A stretch of 39,783 bases of DNA from a virus, in IMG/VR virus record IMGVR_UViG_3300029267_003963, positions 1-39,783 of that record; one strand, written 5' to 3'. Both the position numbers and the translations under genes were made by a program. Shown piece after piece: positions 13,098 through 20,775 of the stretch (position 1 is its first letter; each line of letters opens with the position of its first letter). The notes under the pieces were generated by a model. The model was not told the origin of the DNA. It did no database searches and worked only from the letters and a program-made list of their open reading frames with translations.

Positions 13098-14102
13098 TTA
13101 CGGTTGCGGCAGCCGGGCCATGGCGGGGGCGACGACGGCCTCCGCGGCGAAGTAGTGGCCGGCGGTGGTGTTGAGGCTGGTGTGGCCCAGGGCCAGTTGC
13201 GCGGCGGTCGGGTCGAGCGGCGCAAGGCCGGTCGCCAGGGCCTTCCGCAGTCCGTGGAATCCGAAGCGGCGCCCCGGCGGCAGTCCGGCGCGGCGAAGCA
13301 TTTTGCGGCGCTGGGCCTGGAGGTAGCTCTCGGAGTAGTCCCACGGGAAAACGCGGCGGCGGCCGGCGGGGCGGAGCCGTTCGACGGCGGCCAGGGCGTG
13401 GGGGCTGGCGTAGAGTTGGCGGCCCTGGCCTCCCTTGTAGCTGGCCCCCGGGACGGTCAGCGTGTGGCCGTCGAGCCAGTCCCAGCGCATGGCCAGCGTC
13501 GAGCCGATCCGGAGGCCCGTGTTGTAGGTCCAGAGAATCAACGCGCGCCACCAGTCCGGAGAAGAGACCCCGCGGAGCGTCGGCAGGGTGGCCGTGTCGA
13601 CCACGTCGAGCCAGGCCCGTATTTCGTCGAGCGTGAAGGCCTCGGGCGTGGTCCGCTGGAGGGCGGGCCTTTCGAGGTAGGGCGGGCGGGCGATGAGTTC
13701 GGCGGCCGATCGGTTCCCCTTCCCGGGCGGGCCGGCCAGGTCGAGGCATTTCTGTATGTGCGCGCAATGCTTCCGGACCGTGTTGGCGCTGAGCGGTTCG
13801 CCGGGCTTGGCGCCGGGCAGCCGGCGCAGGCCGCGGACAAAGGCCGCGGCGTGTCCCTGGTGCATTTCGTCGAGCGTGGGGTCGCCGGTGAAGCGGGCCC
13901 AATACCGCAAACTCTCTTCGTACTGGGCAAAGGTCCGCCGGGATCGTCCCCGCGGGTCGAGGTAGACCGGCCGCACAAAGGCGCTGTAAAACTGGCCCAG
14001 CGTCAACAGGGAGGAAAGCCCCGGTGTGCAGGGCTCGGCGGTAGCCGGCGGGCCCTCGTAGAGGCGCAGCGGTGGCGGCAGTTTGCGCGCGGTGGTGGAC
14101 AT
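13098..14102 (-). CDS. int: Tyrosine recombinase, phage integrase
   Basis: A 334-aa protein with the complete catalytic set: R198 (NTGLRIGS), K223 (SYKGG), H283 and R286 (FHGLRKA), H307 (LGHTSLNTTAGHYF) and the nucleophile Y317 in the same motif. The N-terminal part contains an SAM-like core-binding domain (about 35-125: FYSAFVRPVYLDPRGRS... RTFAQYEESLRYWARF). It would integrate the phage at the host tRNA gene matched by the attP core 580 bp upstream. It starts at 14102, directly behind a 10-bp stem-loop in its leader. Confidence 0.95.
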   Translation of the reverse strand: MSTTARKLPPPLRLYEGPPATAEPCTPGLSSLLTLGQFYSAFVRPVYLDPRGRSRRTFAQYEESLRYWARFTGDPTLDEMHQGHAAAFVRGLRRLPGAKPGEPLSANTVRKHCAHIQKCLDLAGPPGKGNRSAAELIARPPYLERPALQRTTPEAFTLDEIRAWLDVVDTATLPTLRGVSSPDWWRALILWTYNTGLRIGSTLAMRWDWLDGHTLTVPGASYKGGQGRQLYASPHALAAVERLRPAGRRRVFPWDYSESYLQAQRRKMLRRAGLPPGRRFGFHGLRKALATGLAPLDPTAAQLALGHTSLNTTAGHYFAAEAVVAPAMARLPQP

Positions 14103-14121
14103 AGCGGGGGCTCCCTGTCGG

Positions 14122-14157
14122 CCAACCGCTCGGGGCTATGTCCGTGGGAGCGGTTGG
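14122..14157 (-). promoter_or_regulatory. Stem-loop in integrase leader
   Basis: A perfect 10-bp inverted repeat (14122-14131 CCAACCGCTC with 14148-14157 GAGCGGTTGG) around a 16-nt loop, 19 bp before the integrase start. It may act as an operator dyad or as an RNA stem limiting integrase expression. Confidence 0.5.
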
Positions 14158-14196
14158 TGGGGCGACCGGGGGACGGCCATCGGTCCGTCTGTAGAA

Positions 14197-14202
14197 AGTA
14201 TA
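14197..14202 (-). promoter_or_regulatory. Possible -10 box of integrase promoter
   Basis: The minus strand reads TATACT here (5/6 match to TATAAT), in a locally AT-rich patch 95 bp before the integrase start. I see no good -35 hexamer at 16-18 bp, so either it is an extended or regulated promoter or the match is chance. Confidence 0.3.
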
Positions 14203-14685
14203 GGTTACAAAGGCAGGTCGGTTGGTGTGAAATGCGGCGGCCATGGCGCGGGGCACCCGGCCGGACCGTCGGCCCGGAAATGGGCCGACGGGCGGCCGTG
14301 GTGCGTTGACGGGTTACGGGCGGCCGGAGAAAGGTGGTCCAACCCCGGCCGGCGTCTCCGCTCGGCCGCGGCCTTCGCAACCCGGGGGAAGCCCAGAGGA
14401 AGGGGCGAGTCGAATGGAAGCGCTTTTTCTCAGTACGCCCGTCAAGCTAGGCCAGGCGGCGGGCCGTTGTCAAGAAGAGAAGGCGGCCGGCCAGGAGTGG
14501 TGTACGGGTGAAAAAGCGAGTCGCGCGTGTCGTGCGACGGCTTCCAAAAAACCCCCCAGAGCCTCGCGGCGTCTGGACACTCCCGGCCGGCCGTTGGTCG
14601 CTCGGGGCCGTTCAGCGGAACCAGACTCCGCAGAACACCCCCCGGCCTCTTTTCGCCGTAACCTCTGTTACGGCCTGGCCTTCAG

Positions 14686-14726
14686 TAGCGGCGCAGGGAC
14701 TCGAACCCCGGACACGCGGATTATGA
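14686..14726 (-). other. attP core: 3' half of a CAT-anticodon tRNA
   Basis: The minus strand reads like a tRNA from the anticodon to the discriminator base. It runs from CATAA (anticodon CAT at 14725-14723) through 3' anticodon stem TCCGC, a 5-nt variable loop and a T-arm with loop TTCGAGT and stem CGGGG/CCCTG. The acceptor strand CGCCGCT and discriminator A follow. Upstream, the matching 5' half (AGCGGCG, D-arm) is absent, so this is not a functional tRNA gene. It is the partial copy that restores a host tRNA (Met or Ile-CAT type) after integration, and it lies next to the integrase as expected. The exact crossover boundary beyond 14726 cannot be set without the host. Confidence 0.8.
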
Positions 14727-14933
14727 TCTCGGGCTAGTGCGGAACTACCAGCACAAGCGGCCTAAACTGGAGGGGCGGCCGGGTGGGGGCGCGCGGGGGG
14801 GTAATGAGGGGGCGGGGCGGGGGCAAGAATTTCCGGCGGAAAAGATTTTTCGGATTTTTTTCCCCCCGGGGGTTGTGGTAGGCTGTGGGGCGGCCGCGGG
14901 GGCCGGCGGGGTGGCCAGGAAGGAGGCGGAGCG

Positions 14934-15221
14934 GTGCAGATCTTTGGCGGGGTGTTGATCGTGCTGGGGTGTTTCGGCGTGGTCGGAAGCCTGGCGGCCG
15001 GAGTGAACGGGGCCGCGGGCTGGGGAGCGGTGTTGTGGTCTTCGCTCGGGGTCGTCTTCTGGGGAAGCGTGACGGCCTATCTCGGGGCCATGGGGGCCAG
15101 GCTGGCCCGGGTCGAGCGGCTGGTGGTTCAGCGGCTCCCGCAGACGGAGAAGGGGCCTCCGGAGAAAAGGGCCCCGGAAAAGGCCCGGTGGAAGGGACGG
15201 CCGGGGCCGTCGGCAATGTGA
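14934..15221 (+). CDS. Small membrane protein, the only plus-strand gene
   Basis: A GTG start at 14934 with a near-perfect AAGGAGG 8 nt upstream makes this a real gene despite its odd direction. The 95-aa product has two hydrophobic segments, about 3-24 (IFGGVLIVLGCFGVVGSLAA) and 29-54 (GWGAVLWSSLGVVFWGSVTAY). A helix LARVERLVVQRL and a basic, Pro/Lys-rich cytoplasmic tail follow. It lies between attP and the end of the tail genes, transcribed against everything else and closed by a strong palindrome. That is the usual setting of a lysogenic-conversion or superinfection-exclusion gene. A holin is an alternative. Family not recognised. Confidence 0.75.
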   Translation: MQIFGGVLIVLGCFGVVGSLAAGVNGAAGWGAVLWSSLGVVFWGSVTAYLGAMGARLARVERLVVQRLPQTEKGPPEKRAPEKARWKGRPGPSAM

Positions 15222-15252
15222 GAATGAGGCTTTGAGTCAAGGCCTCATGCTC
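15220..15252. terminator. Bidirectional hairpin between convergent genes
   Basis: Bases 15220-15235 pair with 15237-15252 over 16 positions, with one A/G mismatch and one G-T wobble; the tip will open to a small loop. It starts inside the stop codon of the plus-strand gene and faces the end of the tail operon at 15428. It lacks a T-run on either side, so it may stop both transcripts by structure or need Rho. The remaining 15253-15427 shows no gene. Confidence 0.65.
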
Positions 15253-15427
15253 TCATCCTAAGGGTTCAGAACGGAGTGGGCGGGTGTGGCAGCATATCGC
15301 GGACCGGCGGTGAATATGCGGGAACGCGGAACCATGAATAGGGGAAACTTGGCAGATGCCCCCCTGGCGGGGGCGCTGTTCAGGCGGACGGACTGGGGCC
15401 GGCCGGGGGATCGATCGACGGCTCGCG

Positions 15428-15784
15428 TTAGCCGGCGTCGCCCCACTCGTCGCACCAGAGGGACCGGCGGCAGAGGCGGGCGCGGAGCTTGGCGGGGCCC
15501 TGGCAGTTGTCGCGGTCGCATCGGTCGCCGCGGAAGTCGCGGCACGCCTGGCAGAGGGCCAGCAGGCGGCCTATCTCGCCGGCCGGGCGCGTGGCCAGGC
15601 CGTTGGAAAGCCACTCATCGAGGGCGCGGAGAAGCTGGGCCAGGCGGCGGCGGTACTCGGCGCCGTTGACGGCGGCGGCCGGGCAGTCGCGGCGGGGCGG
15701 CCGGTCGAGGTCGCGGGGGTAGGGCCGGCCGCAAAGCTGGCACACCCAGGGCGGGCCGGCGGCGTTGAATTGACACTCGGCCAT
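15428..15784 (-). CDS. Cysteine-rich zinc-ribbon-like protein, 118 aa, last gene of tail operon
   Basis: Two CxxC-type clusters are visible. One is N-terminal (CQFNAAGPPWVCQLCGRPYP and a following CP). The second is C-terminal (LCQACRDF, RCDRDNCQG, LCRRSLWC). The middle is a helix (YRRRLAQLLRALDEWLSNGL). The pattern suggests zinc binding. It is the final gene of the minus-strand morphogenesis operon, 4 nt after the preceding stop. Function not known. Confidence 0.75.
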   Translation of the reverse strand: MAECQFNAAGPPWVCQLCGRPYPRDLDRPPRRDCPAAAVNGAEYRRRLAQLLRALDEWLSNGLATRPAGEIGRLLALCQACRDFRGDRCDRDNCQGPAKLRARLCRRSLWCDEWGDAG

Positions 15785-15788
15785 GGCG

Positions 15789-16334
15789 CTAGAGGCTGGT
15801 TAGGTAGGCTTTGAATTCGGCGGCCGGCCAGACGGGTCCGCATTGGGCGGGGGCGAAAAAGTAGCCCCCAGTGAGTTCCTCGTCCACCAGTTCCGTGCAG
15901 GGCGGGTATTCGGGCGTGGCGTCCTGAATCCAGCCCCAGTTTTCGGCGGAGGCGAGGGTGTTTCCCCAGGGCACGTCGACGGCCTCGAAGTCGTCCCCAA
16001 GAATCAACATGAAGTATCGGCGCGTGTACCAGATCATGTAGGGGACTTGGACCAGCAGGACGTACACGGAGCGGACCCCGCAGACGGCCGGGCTGATTTC
16101 CTTGGCCCAAAGACAGGCGGTTGCAATGAGGGGCGGCCCGGGGCCTCCGCCGGGAACGTGGTTGGTAACGTAGGCGGTGTTGAGGGATAGGCAGGCAGGG
16201 CCGCAACTTCCGGCCGTGATTCCCTCGACGCGGGCCTCCATCTGGCATGGCGCTTTCCCGTCGGCACAGAAAGCGCACTGGCAACCGCCGCAGCAGTCCG
16301 GGCAGGGGTCAAACTTGATTCGACTTGCGGGCAT
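15789..16334 (-). CDS. Cysteine-rich virion-region protein, 181 aa
   Basis: The N-terminus has a dense cysteine cluster (CPDCCGGCQCAFCADGKAPC, residues about 11-30). Beta-rich sequence follows with AVCGVRSVYVLLVQVPYMIWYTRRYFMLIL as a long hydrophobic strand region (about 84-112), and the C-terminus is aromatic-rich. Small tail-end proteins with such N-terminal Cys clusters are seen at the 3' end of siphovirus structural operons. A metal- or disulphide-stabilised tip or fibre component is likely but unproven. Confidence 0.7.
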   Translation of the reverse strand: MPASRIKFDPCPDCCGGCQCAFCADGKAPCQMEARVEGITAGSCGPACLSLNTAYVTNHVPGGGPGPPLIATACLWAKEISPAVCGVRSVYVLLVQVPYMIWYTRRYFMLILGDDFEAVDVPWGNTLASAENWGWIQDATPEYPPCTELVDEELTGGYFFAPAQCGPVWPAAEFKAYLTSL

Positions 16335-16337
16335 GGG

Positions 16338-16853
16338 TTATTCGCAGGTGGCGCCAATGACCTCCCAGGCGTGGTCGGAGGTCGACGGGTAGGGGATGCA
16401 ACTAGCTCGGACCAGTTCGCCAGCGTCGAGTTGGCCAGCGGTCAACAGTTTTCCAGAAACCGTAAGGCTTCCCAAACTGGCGTAGGCGCCGCCTGGCCCG
16501 TCGCGGAGCGTCGCCGCGGCCGTTCCCCCGGCGGCCAGGTCGGCGTCGAGCGTGGCCCAGTACCACGGCCGGCCAGGGTTGGCCACGGGCAGCCAGAGCG
16601 GCGTGTCGCCCCCGGCGTGAACCAGGCGGGCCTCGCCGCGGTCTTGTAGGGCGCCCCAGAAAAAACCGGTCTTGTCGGTCACGGTGAAGGTGACGGAGTC
16701 TAAGACGGTGAAGCTGGAGCCGTTCCAATAAAGGGCTTTGGCCTCGGCCTCCCCGCCGGGCTCCAACACTTCGGAAAGCTGGAAGGCGCGTAGGTGTCGC
16801 GGCAACTGGGGCAGGCGGACCGGCTCGGGGCCGGAGCGGCGGGCGTCGGTCAT
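16338..16853 (-). CDS. Tail-fibre-like structural protein, 171 aa
   Basis: The start ATG at 16853 overlaps the stop of the hub-like gene (ATGA). The sequence is beta-rich with LRAFQLSEVLEPGGEAEAKA, YWNGSSFTVLDSVTFTVTD and GFFWGALQDRGEARL, then LPVANPGRPWY. I recall the AFQLxexLxpGgxAxA pattern from uncharacterised phage tail-region proteins. It probably belongs to the tail tip or fibres. Confidence 0.7.
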   Translation of the reverse strand: MTDARRSGPEPVRLPQLPRHLRAFQLSEVLEPGGEAEAKALYWNGSSFTVLDSVTFTVTDKTGFFWGALQDRGEARLVHAGGDTPLWLPVANPGRPWYWATLDADLAAGGTAAATLRDGPGGAYASLGSLTVSGKLLTAGQLDAGELVRASCIPYPSTSDHAWEVIGATCE

Positions 16854-18865
16854 TGGGCGAACCCGGTTCGTATCACGGTCAGGGGGGAATCGTTGGGCCC
16901 TTGGGGCATGGACCACTCGATCGACGTTATCGGGGCCTGGATTTGGTGGGCGGCGCCGGCCTCTTCGACGGTTTCGAGAATCTGGCCCAGCAGCCCCGTC
17001 CATGGCAACAGGCCCTTAACGTGAATCTCGGCCCGGGCCCGGGTGGCGTAGTACCGGGCAAGCACCCCGGCCATCACCAGGGCCAGGCGGTCGGCGTCGT
17101 TTCGCAACTCCAGCGGGCCGGCAGAAACTAGGGCGGTGGGGTCCGCCGGGTCCACGTCAAGAATCGTATCGGGGGCCAGAAACCAATAGTGTGCGTCGGG
17201 GACCACGGTTTCATAGACTCCGTCGCTGGGGGCGGCGTCGGGTATTTCCACTTCCAGACAAAGCCGCTGGTCGGTCTCGACGGCTATCGTTATGACGGTC
17301 GTTTCGTAGTCGACCAGCGGAGCGACGGCCGACGGCTCAAGAAAATGGCCCAGGGCCAGGAGGTGGCGGGGGTTGGCCGTCAGGAGGACGCCCCAGTCGT
17401 CGCGCAGGGCGTGGACTCCCACCCCCAGGGCCTCGGCCGGCTGGTAGGCTTCGCTCCAGGGATCGGCCTCGCCGGCGGGGTTGCGGAGCGTTAGCCAGGC
17501 GGCCGGCGGCCGCAAGTCGGCCTCGACCCCCTCCGGGTTTCCGTCAATGGGCGGATCGACGGTGTAATCCCACCCCTGGCGCAGCGGTAGCCAGGAAAGC
17601 GTGGAGCGGACGCGGGTTTGGAAGTCGGCCGGGCCGTCCTGGCGCTGGCCGGCCTGGTCGAGCTTCGGCGCACATTTTCCGTCGTAGAGGTCCCAGTCGT
17701 TGGGGGCGCCGAAGGCGGAGAACACGGTTCGGAACCGCTCGGCGGTGCGGTCCTGGTCGAGGACGGTTGGGTCCGAAGAACCGGAGCCGTTTTCATAGTC
17801 GCTTTGCAGGGTGTTGGTCCAGCGCTTGACGAGGTCGCCGGCCAGGGGGTGCGGGGAGACGTTGCCATTGGCCAGGACGGCCGGGCCGTAGAGGCTGAAG
17901 GCGCAGACCAGGCGGCGGCCCAGAATCCGGACTTTGCCGAAGGCCTGGGCGTCGCTGGTGGCCAGGTGCGTTCTGATGTTTTCCTTGGCGCTGCCGCTGT
18001 CTACGCGGACCGATCGAGGGTTCCGCGGGAGCGTGGCCCCCTGGAAGCTGGTTTCCTGGGAGAGAAGGGAAAAAACGGTTATTTCGAATCCGTCCGCGGT
18101 GGGCGTGATTTTGTAGTCCAGCCCCAGGCGGGGCGGGATCAGCCGGCGGATAATCTCGGCGGCCGTCTGCGTGGTGGCCATCTCGACGGTTTCGGTCAGT
18201 TCGTCGAGCAGCTCGTCCTGGCCTCCTATGGTCCAGGCCGGGCCCCCGGCGTCGCTTTCGTCGACGAATCGGTCCAGGAGGTACTCCAGAAAGTCGCGGT
18301 GGGTCCAGACCGCAGTGGAGCCGAAAAGGTAGCTGTCGCCGGACTTCTCCGCGGAGCGGTTGCCCCGTATGGTGTCGAGTTCGTCGCGGCGGTTGAGGCT
18401 GGGAATCCAGCCCAGTTCTTTTTCCTCCCCGTCGACAAGCCAGAAGCTACGGCCAACGTGAATCTTGCGGAGAATCTGCAAGGGGCCGTAGGCGGCCCAG
18501 GTCTGCCGGCCGCTGGGGCCGTTGTCCTGGCCGTGAACGTGGCGGCCCTCGCCGGAAATGCGGCCCAGAAAGATCGTCTGGGCTCCCCCCGGGGCGACCA
18601 CGTCGACGCGGACCCAGGCCCGGGTCCAGTCGGCGGGGAGCTTCGTCGAGAATCCGGCTTCGTGCGGCGCCTTGTCATAGCCGTAACGGCTTTCAAGTTC
18701 GGCCATGTCGAGGTCGGCGCCGGTTGTGTGGCAACTTCCGCGGCGGAACCGTAGCGACGGCTCCCAGGTCCAGGAGTCGGACCAGGTCCGGCGGACATAC
18801 ACCAGCGGCGGCGTGGCGGTCACGGCTCCGGTGGCGGCCGTCGGTCCTATGATCGTCGTAGCCAT
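16850..18865 (-). CDS. Large tail-tip/baseplate-hub-like protein, 671 aa
   Basis: The third-longest structural protein. N-terminal beta-rich part (VYVRRTWSDSWTWEPSLRF), then RVDVVAPGGAQTIFLGRISGEGR (a hub-type strand-turn pattern). A middle section deals with FLEYLLDRFV and ETVEMATTQTAAEIIRRLIP, and the C-terminal domain reads LARYYATRARAEIHVKGLLPW. Position after the tape measure and fibre genes, size and the late-control-D-like C-terminus suggest a tail hub, but this is not a confident family match. Its ribosome site GAGGAG lies at the foot of a 6-bp hairpin (18874-18889), which could mask it. Confidence 0.65.
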   Translation of the reverse strand: MATTIIGPTAATGAVTATPPLVYVRRTWSDSWTWEPSLRFRRGSCHTTGADLDMAELESRYGYDKAPHEAGFSTKLPADWTRAWVRVDVVAPGGAQTIFLGRISGEGRHVHGQDNGPSGRQTWAAYGPLQILRKIHVGRSFWLVDGEEKELGWIPSLNRRDELDTIRGNRSAEKSGDSYLFGSTAVWTHRDFLEYLLDRFVDESDAGGPAWTIGGQDELLDELTETVEMATTQTAAEIIRRLIPPRLGLDYKITPTADGFEITVFSLLSQETSFQGATLPRNPRSVRVDSGSAKENIRTHLATSDAQAFGKVRILGRRLVCAFSLYGPAVLANGNVSPHPLAGDLVKRWTNTLQSDYENGSGSSDPTVLDQDRTAERFRTVFSAFGAPNDWDLYDGKCAPKLDQAGQRQDGPADFQTRVRSTLSWLPLRQGWDYTVDPPIDGNPEGVEADLRPPAAWLTLRNPAGEADPWSEAYQPAEALGVGVHALRDDWGVLLTANPRHLLALGHFLEPSAVAPLVDYETTVITIAVETDQRLCLEVEIPDAAPSDGVYETVVPDAHYWFLAPDTILDVDPADPTALVSAGPLELRNDADRLALVMAGVLARYYATRARAEIHVKGLLPWTGLLGQILETVEEAGAAHQIQAPITSIEWSMPQGPNDSPLTVIRTGFAQ

Positions 18866-18873
18866 TCACTCCT

Positions 18874-18889
18874 CGCGCGGCAGCGTGCG
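18874..18889 (-). promoter_or_regulatory. Hairpin at ribosome site of the hub-like gene
   Basis: CGCGCG-GCAG-CGTGCG folds into a 6-bp stem with one G-T wobble and is related to the twin stem-loops at 2907-2949. The GAGGAG ribosome site (18874-18869) begins at its base. Confidence 0.45.
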
Positions 18890-19927
18890 TTACAGGTTTT
18901 CGGGCAATCCGCCCACCCAGCGGTCGGCCGACGGCGGGGCGGCGGGGCCGGCGGCGTCGGCGGTGGTCGTCTCGACGGTCGAGTCTTCGGAGTAAGTCGA
19001 GTCGCGGCGGGTTTGCAACCGGACCTTGACGGTGGTTCCGTCGGCCTGGCCGGGTAGGTCGTACTGAAGAACGGCCAGGCCGGCGGCGGCGATCGTCTCC
19101 GTTGCGTCGGGCGTGTCGGCCGGCGGCGCGGAGCCGTCGACGGTGTAGGCCAGGGCCCAGGCGTCGGCGCGGTTGGCGCCCGTCTCGTAGTAAACGGCCA
19201 AAACGCGGACCACGCCGGAGGCTTTTTGGACCAGTCGCCAGTCGAGCGGGCCGGCGGGCGGCGTCTCGGCCTCTTCGCCCCCGGCCAGGTCCAGGCGGAG
19301 GTAGGTCTCGCCGGCGGGCCCCACGGGCAGGAAACCGCTGTCGAGAATCCCGTTATAGTAGCTCACCGAAAGCCACCAGGTCCCGTCGGCGTGGGTGTCG
19401 GCCGGCGTGTGGGGCAAGGTCGCATTGGTGGCGAAGGGGCTGTCGTCTTCGGACGGCGGGCCGGTGTTGGAGCGGTAGAAGCGGTAAACGGCCGGGTTGA
19501 AAACGCGATAAAGGCCCCGGGCGTCGAGGTAGTAGCGGCTGCGGAACCAGGACGGGTCGGTCAGGTCGTGCGGCCGCTGGCGGAAAAGGTTTTTCCGCGG
19601 CAAGGGGTTAGAGGCCGGCGGCCAGGGGAAGCCGTCGCCGGGGAAGTAGAGGCCCAGGTGGGCGGTGGTCACCAGGCCCAGGTCGTCGACGGGTCGGGGC
19701 CGGCGGGTGCGGACCGGCTGGGCGGTGGGCTGGGCCCAGCGGTCGAGCGTGGGGACGGCCAGGTCGAGCGGCTCGGCCACCAGGTCGCCGGCCGGGTGGA
19801 ATGCGCGGGGCCGTCGGCGGACCGGCTGGCTGGTCGGGCGGTGCCACTTGTCGAGGGTCACCTCTTCCGGGGCCTCGACGGCGGCCGGCGGCGGCTCGGC
19901 AAGTTGCGGGTACTGGTAGGCGCGCAT
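18890..19927 (-). CDS. Tail-region virion protein with tandem W-P-P repeats, 345 aa
   Basis: Residues about 24-80 contain two copies of a short repeat, LDKWHRPTSQPVRRRPR and LDRWAQPTAQPVRTRRP. The middle holds aromatic-rich SWFRSRYYLDARGLYR and NPAVYRFYRSNTGP, followed by a beta-rich domain (TYLRLDLAGG, VRVLAVYYE, VRLQTRRDSTYSE). Such repeats are seen in uncharacterised tail-region proteins of GC-rich phages. A fibre or adaptor function is inferred from position only. It ends just before the hairpin at 18874. Confidence 0.65.
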   Translation of the reverse strand: MRAYQYPQLAEPPPAAVEAPEEVTLDKWHRPTSQPVRRRPRAFHPAGDLVAEPLDLAVPTLDRWAQPTAQPVRTRRPRPVDDLGLVTTAHLGLYFPGDGFPWPPASNPLPRKNLFRQRPHDLTDPSWFRSRYYLDARGLYRVFNPAVYRFYRSNTGPPSEDDSPFATNATLPHTPADTHADGTWWLSVSYYNGILDSGFLPVGPAGETYLRLDLAGGEEAETPPAGPLDWRLVQKASGVVRVLAVYYETGANRADAWALAYTVDGSAPPADTPDATETIAAAGLAVLQYDLPGQADGTTVKVRLQTRRDSTYSEDSTVETTTADAAGPAAPPSADRWVGGLPENL

Positions 19928-19930
19928 CGG

Positions 19931-20218
19931 TTAGCCGCGGGTGTGGAGCGGGAAGCGCTGGACGGCGACGCGGACCGGCCGGAAGTGGAGCGGCCGGCCG
20001 GCTTCTAGGTTTTCGATTTGCTGCTCGGCCGGGACGCATTCCGCGCAGCCCGGGCCGCAGATTGGGCCGTTGCAGCGGGCACAATACCCGCGGACCCGGC
20101 CGGAGCCGGGCCGCAAGTGGAAGTGGCGGCCGCAATGGACGCATTGGAGGGTAGGCAACTCGGCCAGAGGCCGGTCGGCCCCCGGGTCGAGAATTTGAAT
20201 ACGGCCGGCCTCTAGCAT
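19931..20218 (-). CDS. Small zinc-ribbon protein in tail operon, 95 aa
   Basis: The start ATG at 20218 has GAGG 5 nt upstream. Residues about 24-60 carry CVHCGRHF and YCARCNGPICGPGCAEC, a compact zinc-binding pattern, followed by an EQQIENLEAGRP helix. Similar short proteins occur among phage structural genes and may be assembly factors. Function not established. Confidence 0.75.
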   Translation of the reverse strand: MLEAGRIQILDPGADRPLAELPTLQCVHCGRHFHLRPGSGRVRGYCARCNGPICGPGCAECVPAEQQIENLEAGRPLHFRPVRVAVQRFPLHTRG

Positions 20219-20244
20219 GGTGGGCCTCGGGGTTACCTGGTCGC

Positions 20245-20261
20245 CTCGACGTTTCCGGCGG
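20245..20261 (-). repeat. Dispersed 17-mer, copy 5
   Basis: Exact minus-strand CCGCCGGAAACGTCGAG in the 61-bp gap, 27 bp before the start at 20218. Confidence 0.8.
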
Positions 20262-20279
20262 TCTCGGCCGCGGCGGGTA

Positions 20280-20738
20280 TCACTCCAGAAAAAGAATCGT
20301 GGCTTCGTGCTGCGTCGTGCCTCCGCTGGAGACGCTTTGCAAAGCGGCGCCGTTGTTCTGCGTGGCGGGCAACACCAGTTCGCAGTCGGGGGCGGCCACC
20401 CAGCGGAACGTGGCCCTTTGGTTGAGCGAGAACGTGTAAAGCTCGCTGTTGGCGGTCTTGGTAGGCTCGCCCCCTGTGAAGCCAACCCCGAAGTCGCTTT
20501 GGCTGGCGGGGCCCCCGGGGTCGAGGTTGACGGGGGTAAAGCCGGCGTCTTCGGTGCCGACGGCCGTGGTCCGGATGATCGAAAACCGGGTCGCCAGGTC
20601 GGCGGGCGTGGCCACACAGCCGACGTTGAATTCGAAAATCCGCGCGCGGCTGGTGGGGCTGGCGGCCGACCGAAACAGGTTCAGGATGGCCTTGGCGGTG
20701 CCGACGGCGGCGGCGCCGTGTCCGTGGTAGCGTTCCAT
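20280..20738 (-). CDS. Beta-rich virion-type protein, 152 aa
   Basis: The start has the CGAAAGGACCCC leader. The N-terminal part reads GTAKAILNLFRSAASPTSRARIFEFNVGC, followed by alternating strands (LATRFSIIRTT, LYTFSLNQRATFRWVA) and a C-terminal HEATILFLE. I recall this arrangement from decoration or fibre proteins of environmental phages without assigned names. It is probably a structural subunit of the tail tip or fibre. Confidence 0.7.
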   Translation of the reverse strand: MERYHGHGAAAVGTAKAILNLFRSAASPTSRARIFEFNVGCVATPADLATRFSIIRTTAVGTEDAGFTPVNLDPGGPASQSDFGVGFTGGEPTKTANSELYTFSLNQRATFRWVAAPDCELVLPATQNNGAALQSVSSGGTTQHEATILFLE

Positions 20739-20775
20739 GCGTGGGGTCCTTTCGAAAGGGTGGGTCGTGGTCGGG

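Larger units (their letters stand above)
14103..14933. other. Gene-poor attachment region
   Basis: 831 bp without a convincing gene. It holds the integrase leader stem-loop, a possible -10 box, an 8-bp perfect hairpin GCCGTAAC-CTCT-GTTACGGC (14655-14674), further GTTACGG and GTTAC sequences that could be integrase arm sites, the attP core, and an A/T-rich patch at 14826-14868 with TTTCCGGCGGAAA followed by T-runs upstream of the only plus-strand gene. Open frames here are low-complexity or run antisense through the tRNA-like core. I found no repressor or excisionase. Confidence 0.6.

Noticed and set aside
14508-14726. Plus-strand 72-aa frame with GTG start and an AGGAG about 11 nt upstream
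   Set aside because: It also runs through the tRNA-like core (ending QGLEPRTRGL) and its composition is not protein-like; the ribosome-site match is probably chance.
14243-14737. Plus-strand open frame ending in GAGTRTPDTRIMI
   Set aside because: This peptide is the well-known artefact of translating antisense through a tRNA 3' half, which is exactly the attP core here; the rest is low-complexity.
14686-14770. Complete tRNA gene
   Set aside because: The 3' half folds, but no upstream sequence pairs with the acceptor and anticodon strands and no D-arm is present.
16850-18865. Contractile-tail baseplate set
   Set aside because: No sheath protein, gpJ/W-like baseplate genes or LysM tail protein were recognised; the gene order is that of a non-contractile tail.
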